Notes: a model not told the origin generated them from the letters alone. Shown: positions 47,367 to 56,206, counted from the stretch's first letter. The stretch: DNA of 64,000 bases from Bacteroides eggerthii (GCF_025146565.1 NZ_CP102258.1:124001-188000), one strand, 5' to 3'. Numbers and translations are program-made.

Positions 47367-48359
47367 TTATTCAGCGCGTAAAGTGAAACGCTTGAAGTCA
47401 ACGATCTTCAATTCGGGATCAGCGTCCTTCAATACTTCTCTCACTGTCTTCTTGGCATCCATGATATCTTCCTGGTTCAGCAAGCAAACTTCTTTCAGGA
47501 ATTTACCCAGACGGCCCTTGGCGATGTTCTGAATCATCTGTTCAGGCAGATGTGCAGCCTTTTCGGCAGAAACAGTAGCGATGATTTCTTTTGCCTTAGC
47601 CACATCTTCAGCTGTAATCCAGCCCTTAGACATGTTGCTTTCCATGTGATCTTCACTGTCTACGTGAGCCGGGTTGATACCTGCTTTCTTCAAAGCAGCC
47701 TCTACGGCTTTCTGCACTTGTTCAGCTTTCGTCTTTTCAATGGCAACTTCGATTTCTTTCTGCTTAACTTCTTCAGAAACGCCGTCCTCATCGATAGCCA
47801 ACGGGTTCATGGCAGCAATCTGCATAGCCACTTGCTTAGCCAGCTGTTCGTCAACGTTCTTGTTGAAAGCAACGATTGTGCAAAGGCCGTTTCTGTTCAT
47901 GTGATTGTAAACAACGGTAGTTGTACCCTCTACGGTCATATAACCGTCGAGTTCCATTTTTTCACCTGTGATACCGCTACGGTCGGTTACCGCATCCTGC
48001 ACAGTGCCATTGCCCATCGGCAATGCCTTCACTTCATCCAAAGTCTTGCACTTGTTGGCAACAGCAAGATCAAGGATATCCTGAGTCAGTTTCACGAAGT
48101 CAGCATTCTGAGCAACGAAGTCGGTTTCGCATTTCAAAGCGATGATAACGGCAAAGTCACCGGTAGTCTTAGCCAAAACGCAACCTTCAGAAGCCTCGCG
48201 GTCTGAACGCTTGGCAGCAACAGCCTGTCCTTTCTTACGGATAATTTCCATTGCCTTGTCGAAATCGCCTTCAGCATCATTCAATGCATTCTTGCAATCC
48301 ATCATACCAGCACCGGTCATTTTACGGAGCTTGGTAATATCAGCCATACTTACAGCCAT
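47367..48359 (-). CDS. tsf: elongation factor Ts
   Basis: Nucleotide exchange factor for EF-Tu. The 330-residue protein has the UBA-like N-terminus (ITKLRKMTGAGMMDCKNALN) and the second signature ALKCETDFVAQNADF. It is longer than the E. coli protein (283) because of an extended second half, normal for Bacteroidetes. The frame begins MAVSMADITKLRKMTGAG; the fifth codon is an alternative ATG. It lies 128 bases after rpsB, and the gap contains an imperfect inverted repeat of the type found in several gaps of this window. Confidence 0.96.
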   Translation of the reverse strand: MAVSMADITKLRKMTGAGMMDCKNALNDAEGDFDKAMEIIRKKGQAVAAKRSDREASEGCVLAKTTGDFAVIIALKCETDFVAQNADFVKLTQDILDLAVANKCKTLDEVKALPMGNGTVQDAVTDRSGITGEKMELDGYMTVEGTTTVVYNHMNRNGLCTIVAFNKNVDEQLAKQVAMQIAAMNPLAIDEDGVSEEVKQKEIEVAIEKTKAEQVQKAVEAALKKAGINPAHVDSEDHMESNMSKGWITAEDVAKAKEIIATVSAEKAAHLPEQMIQNIAKGRLGKFLKEVCLLNQEDIMDAKKTVREVLKDADPELKIVDFKRFTLRAE

Positions 48360-48420
48360 AATATCTTTCCTTTATATTTTTAGTTAATAAATATCATTCT
48401 AATAAAGCGAAAAAGAGCTG

Positions 48421-48482
48421 AGAATAGAGAATTGAGAATTGCTGTAAAGTAACTCTCAACTTTCAATTCTCAACTCTCCACT
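48421..48482. repeat. imperfect inverted repeat in the rpsB-tsf gap
   Basis: GAGAATTGAGAATT on the left pairs with AATTCTCAACTCTC on the right with one mismatch. The same motif family (tcaactctcaac) is seen at 49437-49475, before rpsB. It could fold in the mRNA between the two genes and set their relative levels. Confidence 0.5.
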
Positions 48483-48487
48483 ATGAA

Positions 48488-49324
48488 TTAAGCCTCTTCG
48501 TCTTCCTTGATGAAAGCAGCAGCTTTTGCAGCGTTGATTGCTTCCTCGTCAGACTTGTCGAGTCTTGCTTTTGCAGCTTTTTTCTTGCCTTTGTTGGCAG
48601 GAGCTTCACCGGCAGCTTCCATATCCACCTTTTCAGCCTTACGCTCTTCCAGACCTTCCTGCATAGCAGCGCAGCAAGCATCCAAGATAACTTCTACTGA
48701 CTTAGTAGCGTCATCATTTGCCGGAATAACGAAGTCGATGTTTGTAGGATCGGAGTTAGTATCAACGATACCAAAAACAGGAATACCCAAACGGTTAGCT
48801 TCGCGAACAGCAATATTCTCTTTCATTACGTCGACAACGAACAAAGCAGACGGCAGACGAGTCAGGTCAGCGATAGAGCCCAAAGTCTTGTCCAACTTAG
48901 CACGTTGACGGGAGATTTGCAGAATTTCTCTCTTAGAGAGGTTAGAATAAGTACCATCGTTAGTCAACTTGTCGATAGTAGCCATCTTCTTCACAGCCTT
49001 ACGGATAGTCGGGAAGTTAGTCAACATACCACCCGGCCAGCGCTCGATTACATAAGGCATATTTACAGATGCAGCCTTGTCGGCAACCACCTGCTTAGCT
49101 TGTTTTTTAGTAGCAACAAACAGGACTTTCTTTCCTGATTTAGCGATTTGCTTCAAAGCTTCAGCAGCTTCGTCAATTTTAGCAACCGTCTTGTTGAGGT
49201 CAATGATATGAATACCATTGCGCTCCATGAAGATATAAGGAGCCATTGCAGGGTTCCACTTTCTTTTCAAGTGACCGAAGTGACAACCGGCTTCCAATAA
49301 TGTATCAAAATTTGTTCTTGACAT
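48488..49324 (-). CDS. rpsB: 30S ribosomal protein S2
   Basis: 278 residues, with the S2 motifs FDTLLEAGCHFGHLKRKWNP, IHIIDLNKT, VLFVATKKQAKQ, ERWPGGMLTNF and DTNSDP. A C-terminal tail of about 45 residues rich in Ala, Lys and Glu (KGKKKAAKARLDKSDEEA) extends it beyond the E. coli protein (241), which is usual for Bacteroidetes. Paired with tsf as in most bacteria. A structured leader lies just upstream. Confidence 0.97.
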   Translation of the reverse strand: MSRTNFDTLLEAGCHFGHLKRKWNPAMAPYIFMERNGIHIIDLNKTVAKIDEAAEALKQIAKSGKKVLFVATKKQAKQVVADKAASVNMPYVIERWPGGMLTNFPTIRKAVKKMATIDKLTNDGTYSNLSKREILQISRQRAKLDKTLGSIADLTRLPSALFVVDVMKENIAVREANRLGIPVFGIVDTNSDPTNIDFVIPANDDATKSVEVILDACCAAMQEGLEERKAEKVDMEAAGEAPANKGKKKAAKARLDKSDEEAINAAKAAAFIKEDEEA

Positions 49325-49367
49325 TTTGTTTTAATCTTTAAATCGTTTACTTTCTTTTTTGTTTTTT

Positions 49368-49418
49368 CTAAACCAACCGCCGGGTAGCCTATCCGAATGA
49401 AGAGTCCCGGTAGTTTAG
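49368..49418 (-). promoter_or_regulatory. candidate structured leader of rpsB
   Basis: On the minus strand CTAAAC pairs with GTTTAG (ends of the segment) and CCGGG with CCCGG (49406-49410 and 49380-49384), giving a two-tier stem 44 bases before the rpsB ATG. Ribosomal proteins including S2 often repress themselves by binding such leaders; that this one does so is inference. Confidence 0.45.
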
Positions 49419-49501
49419 ATACTAAACGCCTTTTCAGTTGAGAGTTGAGAGGTGAAAGTCGAGAATTAAGCAACTTGTCCGCCCCAACCGTTCTCCAACT
49501 C

Positions 49502-49888
49502 TTAACGTTTACTGAACTGGAATCTACGACGAGCTTTCGGCTGTCCCGGTTTCTTACGTTCAACAGAACGGGGATCGCGGGTCATGAAGCCTTCAGCGCG
49601 GAGAGCAGCCTTATCCTCAGCATTGATTTTCACCAACGCGCGAGCGATTGCAAGACGCAATGCCTGAGACTGACCGGTGAAACCGCCACCGCAGAGATTT
49701 ACTTTGATGTCGTACTTTTCAGCAACACCCAGCTTGTTCAACGGTTGTTTAACTACATACTGAAGAATGCTTGATGGAAAGTACTCTGCGAGGTCTCTCT
49801 TGTTAATAGTAATCTTTCCAGTACCTTCGCTTACGAAAATACGTGCAATTGCACTTTTACGTCTGCCTAATGCATTTACTACTTCCAT
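49502..49888 (-). CDS. rpsI: 30S ribosomal protein S9
   Basis: 128 residues with the S9 pattern GRRKSAIARIFVSEGTGKI, the VCGGGFTGQSQALRLAIARA equivalent (LCGGGFTGQSQALRLA), and the basic tail ERKKPGQPKARRRFQFSKR that reaches the ribosomal P site. It lies 6 bases after rplM, the standard L13-S9 operon. Confidence 0.97.
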   Translation of the reverse strand: MEVVNALGRRKSAIARIFVSEGTGKITINKRDLAEYFPSSILQYVVKQPLNKLGVAEKYDIKVNLCGGGFTGQSQALRLAIARALVKINAEDKAALRAEGFMTRDPRSVERKKPGQPKARRRFQFSKR

Positions 49889-49894
49889 TATCTC

Positions 49895-50356
49895 TTATTT
49901 AAGTGCGTTAATATCAATCATTTTCGGGCTCTGAGCTTCATGTTTGTGCTCGCTGCCTGCATAAACGTACATATTGCCCAGCAATTGAGCACCCAGTTTA
50001 TTCTTAGGCAACATACCCTTTACTACTTTTCTCAGCAACTTGTCATCACCGTTCGGTTTTGCCTGCAAACGAGCAGGAGTGATTTCTCTCTGACCGCCGG
50101 GATAGCCTGTATATGACAGATATACCTTGTCATTCCACTTGTTACCGGTTAATTTTACTTTGTCGGCATTGATAATGATCACATTATCGCCACAATCTAC
50201 GTGAGGAGTAAAGTTTGGTTTATACTTTCCTCTCAACAGCTTCGCAACTTTTGCGCCCAGACGACCCAATACTTGGTCGGTAGCGTCAACAATGACCCAT
50301 TCTTTAGTCACTGTAGCTTTGTTTGCAGAAATGGTCTTGTAACTTAAAGTATCCAC
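49895..50356 (-). CDS. rplM: 50S ribosomal protein L13
   Basis: 153 residues with the L13 signatures WVIVDATDQVLGRLGAKVAK, RGKYKPNFTPHVDCGDNVII and VVKGMLPKNKLG. First gene of the rplM-rpsI operon, with a canonical promoter and a leader of about 120 bases in front. The short N-terminal extension before WVIVDA is usual in Bacteroidetes. Confidence 0.97.
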   Translation of the reverse strand: MDTLSYKTISANKATVTKEWVIVDATDQVLGRLGAKVAKLLRGKYKPNFTPHVDCGDNVIIINADKVKLTGNKWNDKVYLSYTGYPGGQREITPARLQAKPNGDDKLLRKVVKGMLPKNKLGAQLLGNMYVYAGSEHKHEAQSPKMIDINALK

Positions 50357-50476
50357 TCTTAATTGTTTTTTTAAATGTTACTACTAAATGTTTTGCTTCA
50401 CCACGAATTAGCCACCTCGGACAAAGGGAGATTAACTCGCTATGAATTAAATGCTTATCCTTATGAGATAATAATC
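50357..50476 (-). promoter_or_regulatory. long leader of the rplM operon
   Basis: About 120 transcribed bases lie between the expected start and the rplM ATG. The minus strand holds two related segments, TAATTCATAGCGAG and TAATTCGTGGTGAAG, and a GC-rich part (CTCCCTTTGTCCGAGGTGG) able to fold. A leader of this kind fits self-repression by L13, as known in other bacteria; I could not match it to a known family. Confidence 0.4.
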
Positions 50477-50482
50477 GGCTTG

Positions 50483-50513
50483 CAAAGGTACGGATTTTCT
50501 TATAACTGGCAAA
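50483..50513 (-). promoter_or_regulatory. canonical promoter of rplM-rpsI
   Basis: On the minus strand TTTG (50513-50510), exactly 19 bases, then TACCTTTG (50490-50483): a full match to the Bacteroidales consensus. Confidence 0.75.
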
Positions 50514-50563
50514 CGTTTTCTTCTTTTTTTTAAATTGCACTTGGCTGATATACAATAAAAAGA

Positions 50564-50605
50564 AATTATCTTCCGGGGATAATCACACCACCCCGGAAGA
50601 TAATT
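50564..50605 (-). terminator. terminator after the DUF4488 gene
   Basis: Perfect 15-bp arms (50564-50578 and 50591-50605) centred on CTTCCGGGG and CCCCGGAAG, followed on the minus strand by TTCTTTTTATT. It lies 80 bases after the gene's stop and insulates it from rplM. Confidence 0.85.
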
Positions 50606-50684
50606 CAAAAGCTCCTTGCCTGTGTCCGCAAATGCCTATGGACAGAGGTTTTCGGAAGTCACACCAAAGGACGCCGGACTTCAG

Positions 50685-51176
50685 TTACCGGACAATGTCT
50701 TCCGGAAACACCGGCGGCATAGTCACCCGTTTCCATGTTTCGTGAAACCAGGTGTTCAGCTCATTTCCGTTCAAATCTTTTTCGATAAAATACTTCAGGT
50801 ACATCACACCGCCCGCACCCATTTCAAACTCAAGGATATTATCCTTATTGTCCAGCATGGGCAAGTGGATATTCTTCTCAATGCTCTCCTTGTAGGCAGC
50901 CGCCGATATTTGCCGGTACGTGCCATATCCTGTGATAATGGCGTCCGTACCGGGGCGTATCGTAAAGTTAACGATGCGTCCGTCGTCACTCAGCACCTTG
51001 AACGTATTACTCGGCTTCAGCACTCCGGGAATATCCGGATTTTCAGACACATAATGACATAACTGCCAAATACCTTGCAGATGCGCAGGCTCAAAAGCGG
51101 CCTTATCCTGCGCCCGGACTCCTGTTACCGCAAGCAGCACCACTGCCAGCATGGTAAAGAAATAATTCTTTTTCAT
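50685..51176 (-). CDS. DUF4488-like secreted protein
   Basis: 163-residue protein of unknown function. The start at 51176 gives a signal peptide ([20 protein letters not shown], cleaved near RAQ); a frame from 51251 would bury it. The mature part is a small beta-rich lipocalin-like domain with [40 protein letters not shown] and [11 protein letters not shown], the pattern of DUF4488 proteins in Bacteroidetes. Periplasmic or surface location is inferred. It is monocistronic, between two terminators. Confidence 0.75.
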   Translation of the reverse strand: MKKNYFFTMLAVVLLAVTGVRAQDKAAFEPAHLQGIWQLCHYVSENPDIPGVLKPSNTFKVLSDDGRIVNFTIRPGTDAIITGYGTYRQISAAAYKESIEKNIHLPMLDNKDNILEFEMGAGGVMYLKYFIEKDLNGNELNTWFHETWKRVTMPPVFPEDIVR

Positions 51177-51266
51177 ATTCGTATGATATTGGTTAACGTC
51201 ATGCCATTCCTGCTGACACAAATATAAAGATTTATTTTGAGAAAATAACAATTTATCCTATAAAAA

Positions 51267-51300
51267 AAGACCCGCATAAACTTCTATTTATGCAGGTCTT
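51267..51300 (-). terminator. terminator of asnS
   Basis: Arms AAGACCCGCATAAA (51267-51280) and TTTATGCAGGTCTT (51287-51300) pair with one internal mismatch; a run of seven T follows on the minus strand. Confidence 0.85.
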
Positions 51301-51332
51301 TCCACCGAATATTATATTTCGCTTTGCGCCGA

Positions 51333-52736
51333 TTAGAATTCTGCGTTACGCGGAGTGCGAGGGAACGGTATCACGTCACGAATATTAGTCATACCGGTCA
51401 CAAACAGCAACAGACGTTCGAATCCAAGTCCGAAACCGGAGTGGGGACATGTACCGAACTTACGGGTATCAAGATACCACCACATATCCTTCATCGGAAT
51501 ATGAAGCTCTTCGATGCGGTTCATCAGCTTGGCATAATCGGCCTCACGCTCGGAACCGCCGATTATCTCTCCAATCTTCGGGAAGAGCACATCCATGGCA
51601 CGCACCGTCTTGCCGTCTTCGTTCTGCTTCATATAGAACGCCTTGATCTCCTTCGGATAATCCGTCAGGATAACCGGACGTTTGAAGTGTTCTTCCACCA
51701 GATAGCGCTCGTGCTCGGAAGCCAAGTCAACCCCCCAGTATACAGGGAACTCAAACTTATGACCTTTGGCAACGGCCTCTTCCAGTATCCTGATACCTTC
51801 CGTATAGGGCAAGCGAACGAAGCTCTCTTTCAAAACACCTTGCAGACGCTCCACCAAGCCCTTATCAAACATATCATTCAGGAACTTCACATCATCGGCA
51901 CAGTTGTCCAAGGCCCACTGCACACAGAATTTGATGAATTCTTCCGCCAGATCCATGTTATCGGTAATATCATTGAACGCAACTTCCGGCTCAACCATCC
52001 AGAACTCCGCCAAGTGACGGGGAGTATTGGAGTTTTCCGCGCGGAACGTGGGTCCGAACGTATAGATAGCACCCAGTGCCGTAGCCGCAAGCTCGCCTTC
52101 CAACTGGCCGGAAACCGTCAGGCTTGCCTGTTTTCCGAAGAAGTCGTCATCGTAGATAATGGAACCGTTCTCATCTTTCTTCAAATCATAGAGGTTCATC
52201 GTAGTGACCTGGAACATTTGTCCGGCGCCTTCGCAGTCGGAACCTGTAATGATAGGCGTATGGAAATAGAAGAACCCTTTCTTATGGAAGAATTCATGAA
52301 TGGCAATGGCCATATTGTGACGAATACGGAATACAGCGCCGAACGTGTTCGTACGCGGACGCAGGTGGGCAATCTCACGAAGGAACTCCATGGAATGTCC
52401 TTTCTTCTGCAAAGGATACGTATTGTCGCAAGTACCCAGCACTTCTATTTCGCGAGCCTGGATTTCAGCTTTCTGACCGGAACCCACCGACTCCGTCAAC
52501 ACACCGTTCACGCTCAGACAAGCACCTGTGGTAATATCCTTCAGCATCTCCTCGTCGAAATTTGCCAGATCCACCACAATCTGCACATTATTTATTGTAG
52601 AACCGTCATTCAGCGCGATAAAATTAACTTGCTTACTACCTCTGCGGGTGCGAACCCAGCCTTTCACGTTGACCATAGCGCCAAAATCTTCACGCTTCAG
52701 CAGGTCAACAATCTTTGTTCTACTGATCTTTTCCAT
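51333..52736 (-). CDS. asnS: asparaginyl-tRNA synthetase
   Basis: Class IIb synthetase of 467 residues. The N-terminal OB fold (about 1-115, [20 protein letters not shown]) binds the anticodon. Motif 2 lies in [20 protein letters not shown] and motif 3 in [16 protein letters not shown]. The residues [18 protein letters not shown] and the absence of an AspRS insertion support AsnRS over AspRS. It is 32 bases after the pseudouridine synthase gene, and probably cotranscribed. Confidence 0.97.
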   Translation of the reverse strand: MEKISRTKIVDLLKREDFGAMVNVKGWVRTRRGSKQVNFIALNDGSTINNVQIVVDLANFDEEMLKDITTGACLSVNGVLTESVGSGQKAEIQAREIEVLGTCDNTYPLQKKGHSMEFLREIAHLRPRTNTFGAVFRIRHNMAIAIHEFFHKKGFFYFHTPIITGSDCEGAGQMFQVTTMNLYDLKKDENGSIIYDDDFFGKQASLTVSGQLEGELAATALGAIYTFGPTFRAENSNTPRHLAEFWMVEPEVAFNDITDNMDLAEEFIKFCVQWALDNCADDVKFLNDMFDKGLVERLQGVLKESFVRLPYTEGIRILEEAVAKGHKFEFPVYWGVDLASEHERYLVEEHFKRPVILTDYPKEIKAFYMKQNEDGKTVRAMDVLFPKIGEIIGGSEREADYAKLMNRIEELHIPMKDMWWYLDTRKFGTCPHSGFGLGFERLLLFVTGMTNIRDVIPFPRTPRNAEF

Positions 52737-52768
52737 AAAACAGTTATTATACCTTGATTATATATATA

Positions 52769-54250
52769 TTATTCGAAAGAACCCATGCGCAGGAAGTTCA
52801 CCTCTTGTTCTGTGAGATAACGCCATTCACCGCGACGCAAGCCTTTCTTGGTTAAGCCGGCAAAAAACACACGATCCAGTTTTACCACCTTATATCCCAG
52901 CGACTCAAAAATACGGCGCACGATACGGTTCTTACCGGAATGAATTTCTATGCCCACTTCATCTTTCTTAAAATCATCTGTGTAGCTGATAGCATCTGCC
53001 TGAATCTCACCGTCGTCCAGCTGGATACCGGCCGCAATCTGCTCCATATCGGCCTTGGTCAGATTTTTATCCAAGTGCACATGATATATTTTCTTTTTCA
53101 GATATTTGGGATGAGTCAGCTTAGAAGCCAAGTCACCGTCATTGGTGAGCAACAGCACGCCCGTAGTATTACGGTCCAGACGGCCCACCGGATAGATACG
53201 CTCGCTGCAAGCGCCTTTCACCAAGTCCATTACGGTGCGGCGTGCCTGCGGATCATCGGAAGTCGTCACCGTATCTTTCGGTTTGTTCAGCAGAACATAT
53301 ATCTTGCGTTCGATGCTGACAGCCTGATCGTGGAACTTCACCTCATCACCGCGTTTGATCTTCGTACCTAATTCGGTCACCACTTCTCCGTTCACAGACA
53401 CCACACCGGCTGTAATAAACTCATCCGCCTCGCGACGTGAACACACACCGGCATTCGCCAGAAACTTATTCAAACGGATCGGTTCATTCGGATCGACAAA
53501 CTGCTCCTTGTATTCTATCTGCTTCTTCTTGCTATACTTGGCATTGGGATCATAATCCGCCGTACGACGGATCGGACGGCTGTAACTATCCCTGTTGCCA
53601 TAAGGACGCTGGGGACGGTCACCACCTTCGCCATTGTAGCGGGGGCGGTAAGGACGGTCGCCACCGGCATTGTTGCCGTAAGAGCGCTGAGGACGATCGC
53701 CGCCTTCGCTGTTGTAACGGGGACGGTAAGGACGGTCGCCACCGGCATTGTTGCCATAAGAACGCTGAGGACGGTCGCCGCCTTCGCTGTTGTAGCGGGG
53801 ACGGTAAGGACGGTCGCCACCGGCATTGTTGCCATAAGAACGCTGGGGACGGTCGCCGCCTTCGCTGTTGTAGCGGGGACGATAAGGACGGTCGCCACTG
53901 GCATTGTTGCCGTAAGAGCGCTGGGGACGGTCGCCGCCTTCGCTGTTGTAGCGGGGACGGTAAGGACGGTCGCCACCGGCATTGTTGCCATAAGAACGCT
54001 GAGGGCGGTCGCCATTCTCTCCATTCGGGTTAAAACGCGGGCGATAAGAACGGTCGCTGCTATAAGCACGTTGCGGGCGATCCCCATTTTCATTATTAAA
54101 TCTCGGACGATAAGGGCGGTCCCCATTTTCACGATTATAAGACGGACGGTTGTAACCTCCCTCTCTGTTAAATTGGTTACCATCACGGCCGGCGCCTGAA
54201 TTCTCTTCTGAAGAAGAGGCATCACGCCAAGTTTCATTTTCTGTACTCAT
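52769..54250 (-). CDS. RluB/RsuA-type rRNA pseudouridine synthase with repetitive N-terminal arm
   Basis: 493 residues in two parts. Residues about 255-493 form a normal large- or small-subunit pseudouridine synthase: S4 domain (IRLNKFLANAGVCSRREADE), catalytic Asp359 in GRLDRNTTG, and the end motif SGKNRIVRRIFESLGYKV. Residues 1-250 are disordered, rich in Arg, Gly, Asn, Tyr and Pro; residues 81-210 are five copies of a 26-residue unit (DRPQRSYGNNAGG plus DRPYRPRYNSEGG). The arm probably binds RNA, as other RGG-like arms do, but that is inference. Bacteroidetes members often have such arms. Upstream neighbour is purB; downstream is asnS. Confidence 0.9.
   Translation of the reverse strand: MSTENETWRDASSSEENSGAGRDGNQFNREGGYNRPSYNRENGDRPYRPRFNNENGDRPQRAYSSDRSYRPRFNPNGENGDRPQRSYGNNAGGDRPYRPRYNSEGGDRPQRSYGNNASGDRPYRPRYNSEGGDRPQRSYGNNAGGDRPYRPRYNSEGGDRPQRSYGNNAGGDRPYRPRYNSEGGDRPQRSYGNNAGGDRPYRPRYNGEGGDRPQRPYGNRDSYSRPIRRTADYDPNAKYSKKKQIEYKEQFVDPNEPIRLNKFLANAGVCSRREADEFITAGVVSVNGEVVTELGTKIKRGDEVKFHDQAVSIERKIYVLLNKPKDTVTTSDDPQARRTVMDLVKGACSERIYPVGRLDRNTTGVLLLTNDGDLASKLTHPKYLKKKIYHVHLDKNLTKADMEQIAAGIQLDDGEIQADAISYTDDFKKDEVGIEIHSGKNRIVRRIFESLGYKVVKLDRVFFAGLTKKGLRRGEWRYLTEQEVNFLRMGSFE
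53621..54010. repeat. five in-frame 78-bp tandem repeats
   Basis: The part of the pseudouridine synthase gene for residues 81-210 is 390 bases, that is five units of 78 bases with few differences between them (one unit reads NNASG in place of NNAGG, and the last NGEGG). A multiple of three keeps the frame, so copy number may vary between strains without breaking the gene. Confidence 0.9.
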
Positions 54251-54344
54251 TGTTTTTTATTCGAATAAAATTAAACCTACTGGCCTCACGGCCATTCTTT
54301 CTTTATCTCTAATTACCTTCTTTTACGTTAGCTTATAAACAATC

Positions 54345-54374
54345 CCCGGAACAAAAAGTTGAGATTCTTCCGGG
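54345..54374 (-). terminator. possible weak terminator after purB
   Basis: 7-bp arms CCCGGAA (54345-54351) and TTCCGGG (54368-54374), 17 bases after the purB stop, without a clear T run. Confidence 0.35.
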
Positions 54375-54390
54375 CTTCTCTTGTCACTTC

Positions 54391-55737
54391 TTAAAGTCCC
54401 GTATACGTATGGGGAGTAATCGCACGCAATTCCTTCTTTATGTCCTCGCTCACATTCAATTCTTCTATGAATTCCTTGATTGAGCTCTCCGTAATCGCCT
54501 GATTGGTACGTGTCAACGCTTTCAGCGCTTCATAAGGATGCGGATATGCCTCGCGGCGCAGGATTGTCTGAATGGCCTCGGCCACCACACTCCAGCAATT
54601 ATCCAGATCGCGGTAGATAGCCGTTTCGTTCAGCAACAGCTTACGCAATCCTTTCAGTGAGCTTTGGATAGCGATTATAATATGCCCGAACGGAACACCC
54701 ACGTTACGCAATACGGTGGAGTCGGTCAGGTCGCGCTGCAGACGTGACACCGGCAATTTCACCGCCAGATGCTCAAGGATGGCATTTGCTATGCCCAGGT
54801 TGCCTTCGGCATTCTCAAAGTCAATGGGATTCACCTTATGCGGCATCGCACTTGAACCAACCTCCCCGGCTTTAATCTTCTGTTTGAAGTATTCCATGGA
54901 GATATATTGCCAGAAGTCGCGATTCATATCGATCATCACCGTATTGATACGTTTCATCGCGTCGAAAACTGCCGACAGATTATCATAATTGGATATCTGG
55001 GTTGTATATTCCTCACGCTCCAGCCCCAGCTTCTCAGCGACAAACCTGTTGCCGAAAGCCTTCCAGTCATATTCCGGATAGGCCACATGATGCGCGTTGT
55101 AATTACCCGTAGCTCCACCAAATTTAGCGGTTAACGGACATGCTTTCAATGCGGCCAACTGGCGCTCCAGACGATACACAAACACCATCACCTCTTTTCC
55201 CAAACGGGTAGGAGAAGCCGGCTGCCCATGCGTTTTGGCAAGCATCGGGATGTTCGCCCACTCTTCCGCGTATGTGCGGAGCTGGGCAATCAGCTCTTCT
55301 ATCTGGGGATAATACACCTGTTCCAGTGCTTCTTTTACAGACAAAGGAATAGAGGTATTGTTAATATCTTGCGAAGTCAGTCCGAAATGGATAAACTCTT
55401 TATAGTCGTCCATACCGCCCAACTTGTCAAATTCTTCTTTCAGGAAATATTCCACAGCCTTCACGTCGTGGTTAGTCACGCTTTCAATCTCCTTGATGCG
55501 TCCGGCATCGGCTTCGGAAAAGTTACGGTAGATATTTCTTAATGTCTCGAATACACCCTTGTCCACCCCTTTCAACTGCGGCAAAGGCAGTTCACACAAG
55601 GTGATAAAATATTCCACTTCAACCTGTACACGATATTTTATCAGTGCAAATTCTGAGAAATAGGCAGCCAAAGCATCTGTCTTGCCCCTGTAACGACCGT
55701 CAATCGGAGAGATTGCGGTAAGTAAATCAAGTTCCAT
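54391..55737 (-). CDS. purB: adenylosuccinate lyase
   Basis: Catalyses two fumarate-releasing steps of purine synthesis. The start at 55737 gives MELDLLTAISPIDGRYRGKT, the normal opening of the E. coli-like group; 448 residues follow. A frame from 55770 adds eleven. Visible motifs: TSQDINNTS, AKTHGQPASPTRLGKE, and the fumarase/aspartase signature GSSAMPHKVNPIDFENAEGN. It lies upstream of the pseudouridine synthase gene on the same strand, with a gap of about 140 bases. Confidence 0.96.
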   Translation of the reverse strand: MELDLLTAISPIDGRYRGKTDALAAYFSEFALIKYRVQVEVEYFITLCELPLPQLKGVDKGVFETLRNIYRNFSEADAGRIKEIESVTNHDVKAVEYFLKEEFDKLGGMDDYKEFIHFGLTSQDINNTSIPLSVKEALEQVYYPQIEELIAQLRTYAEEWANIPMLAKTHGQPASPTRLGKEVMVFVYRLERQLAALKACPLTAKFGGATGNYNAHHVAYPEYDWKAFGNRFVAEKLGLEREEYTTQISNYDNLSAVFDAMKRINTVMIDMNRDFWQYISMEYFKQKIKAGEVGSSAMPHKVNPIDFENAEGNLGIANAILEHLAVKLPVSRLQRDLTDSTVLRNVGVPFGHIIIAIQSSLKGLRKLLLNETAIYRDLDNCWSVVAEAIQTILRREAYPHPYEALKALTRTNQAITESSIKEFIEELNVSEDIKKELRAITPHTYTGL

Positions 55738-55848
55738 ACGTCGTATTATATGATAATTATCGGGCTGCAAAATTACGGCTTTTTTCCGAGTAATCAGGCA
55801 TAAAGAGGAAATAAATTAAAAAAAATGAGCCTGTAAGACAAAAAAAAA

Positions 55849-55878
55849 ACGGCTTCACATCTTACGATGCAAAGCCGT
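55849..55878 (-). terminator. terminator of the tRNA-Val pair
   Basis: On the minus strand ACGGCTTTGCATC and GATGTGAAGCCGT pair around GTAA, followed by ten T. It lies 21 bases after the second tRNA-Val. Confidence 0.9.
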
Positions 55879-55898
55879 AAAAAAGTTTCAAAACCTGT

Positions 55899-55972
55899 GG
55901 GCGTTGACGGATTCGAACCGCCGACCCTCTGCTTGTAAGGCAGATGCTCTGAACCAGCTGAGCTAAACGCCC
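55899..55972 (-). tRNA. tRNA-Val (anticodon TAC)
   Basis: 74 bases on the minus strand that fold as a full cloverleaf: acceptor GGGCGTT/AACGCCC, D arm GCTC/GAGC, anticodon stem TCTGC/GCAGA with loop CTTACAA (anticodon TAC), T loop TTCGAAT. CCA is not encoded. It is identical to the second copy. Confidence 0.97.
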
Positions 55973-56006
55973 TTTTGATGAACGAAAGTGTTTGTTTTTT
56001 TTGTGT

Positions 56007-56080
56007 GGGCGTTGACGGATTCGAACCGCCGACCCTCTGCTTGTAAGGCAGATGCTCTGAACCAGCTGAGCTAAACGCCC
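56007..56080 (-). tRNA. tRNA-Val (anticodon TAC), second copy
   Basis: Identical over all 74 bases to the copy at 55899-55972; the spacer of 34 bases suggests one precursor transcript that starts upstream of this copy. An adjacent duplicated pair of identical tRNA genes is prone to gain or loss of a copy by recombination. Confidence 0.97.
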
Positions 56081-56206
56081 GTACACTTCCGTTTCAAAAG
56101 CGATGCAAAGGTACAGCTTATTTTGAAACTACCAAAACTTTAGCCATCTATTTTGCAAGTTTTTTTCACACACCACTAAGTATTACTGAAATTCAAGCAA
56201 TTAGCT

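Noticed and set aside
51324..52757. Open frame of 477 codons opposite asnS
   Set aside because: Fully antisense to a universally conserved synthetase gene; no start region, signal or family motif.
53621..54010. Regular repeats that could suggest a CRISPR array
   Set aside because: Units are contiguous, 78 bases long and in frame within a gene; there are no unique spacers.
53437..54033. Cys/His-rich repetitive frame opposite the pseudouridine synthase gene, resembling zinc-finger repeats
   Set aside because: The pattern comes from the 78-base repeat read in the wrong strand; the sense frame continues into a conserved enzyme.
55862..56086. Open frame across the two tRNA-Val genes
   Set aside because: It is a translation of the duplicated tRNA sequence.
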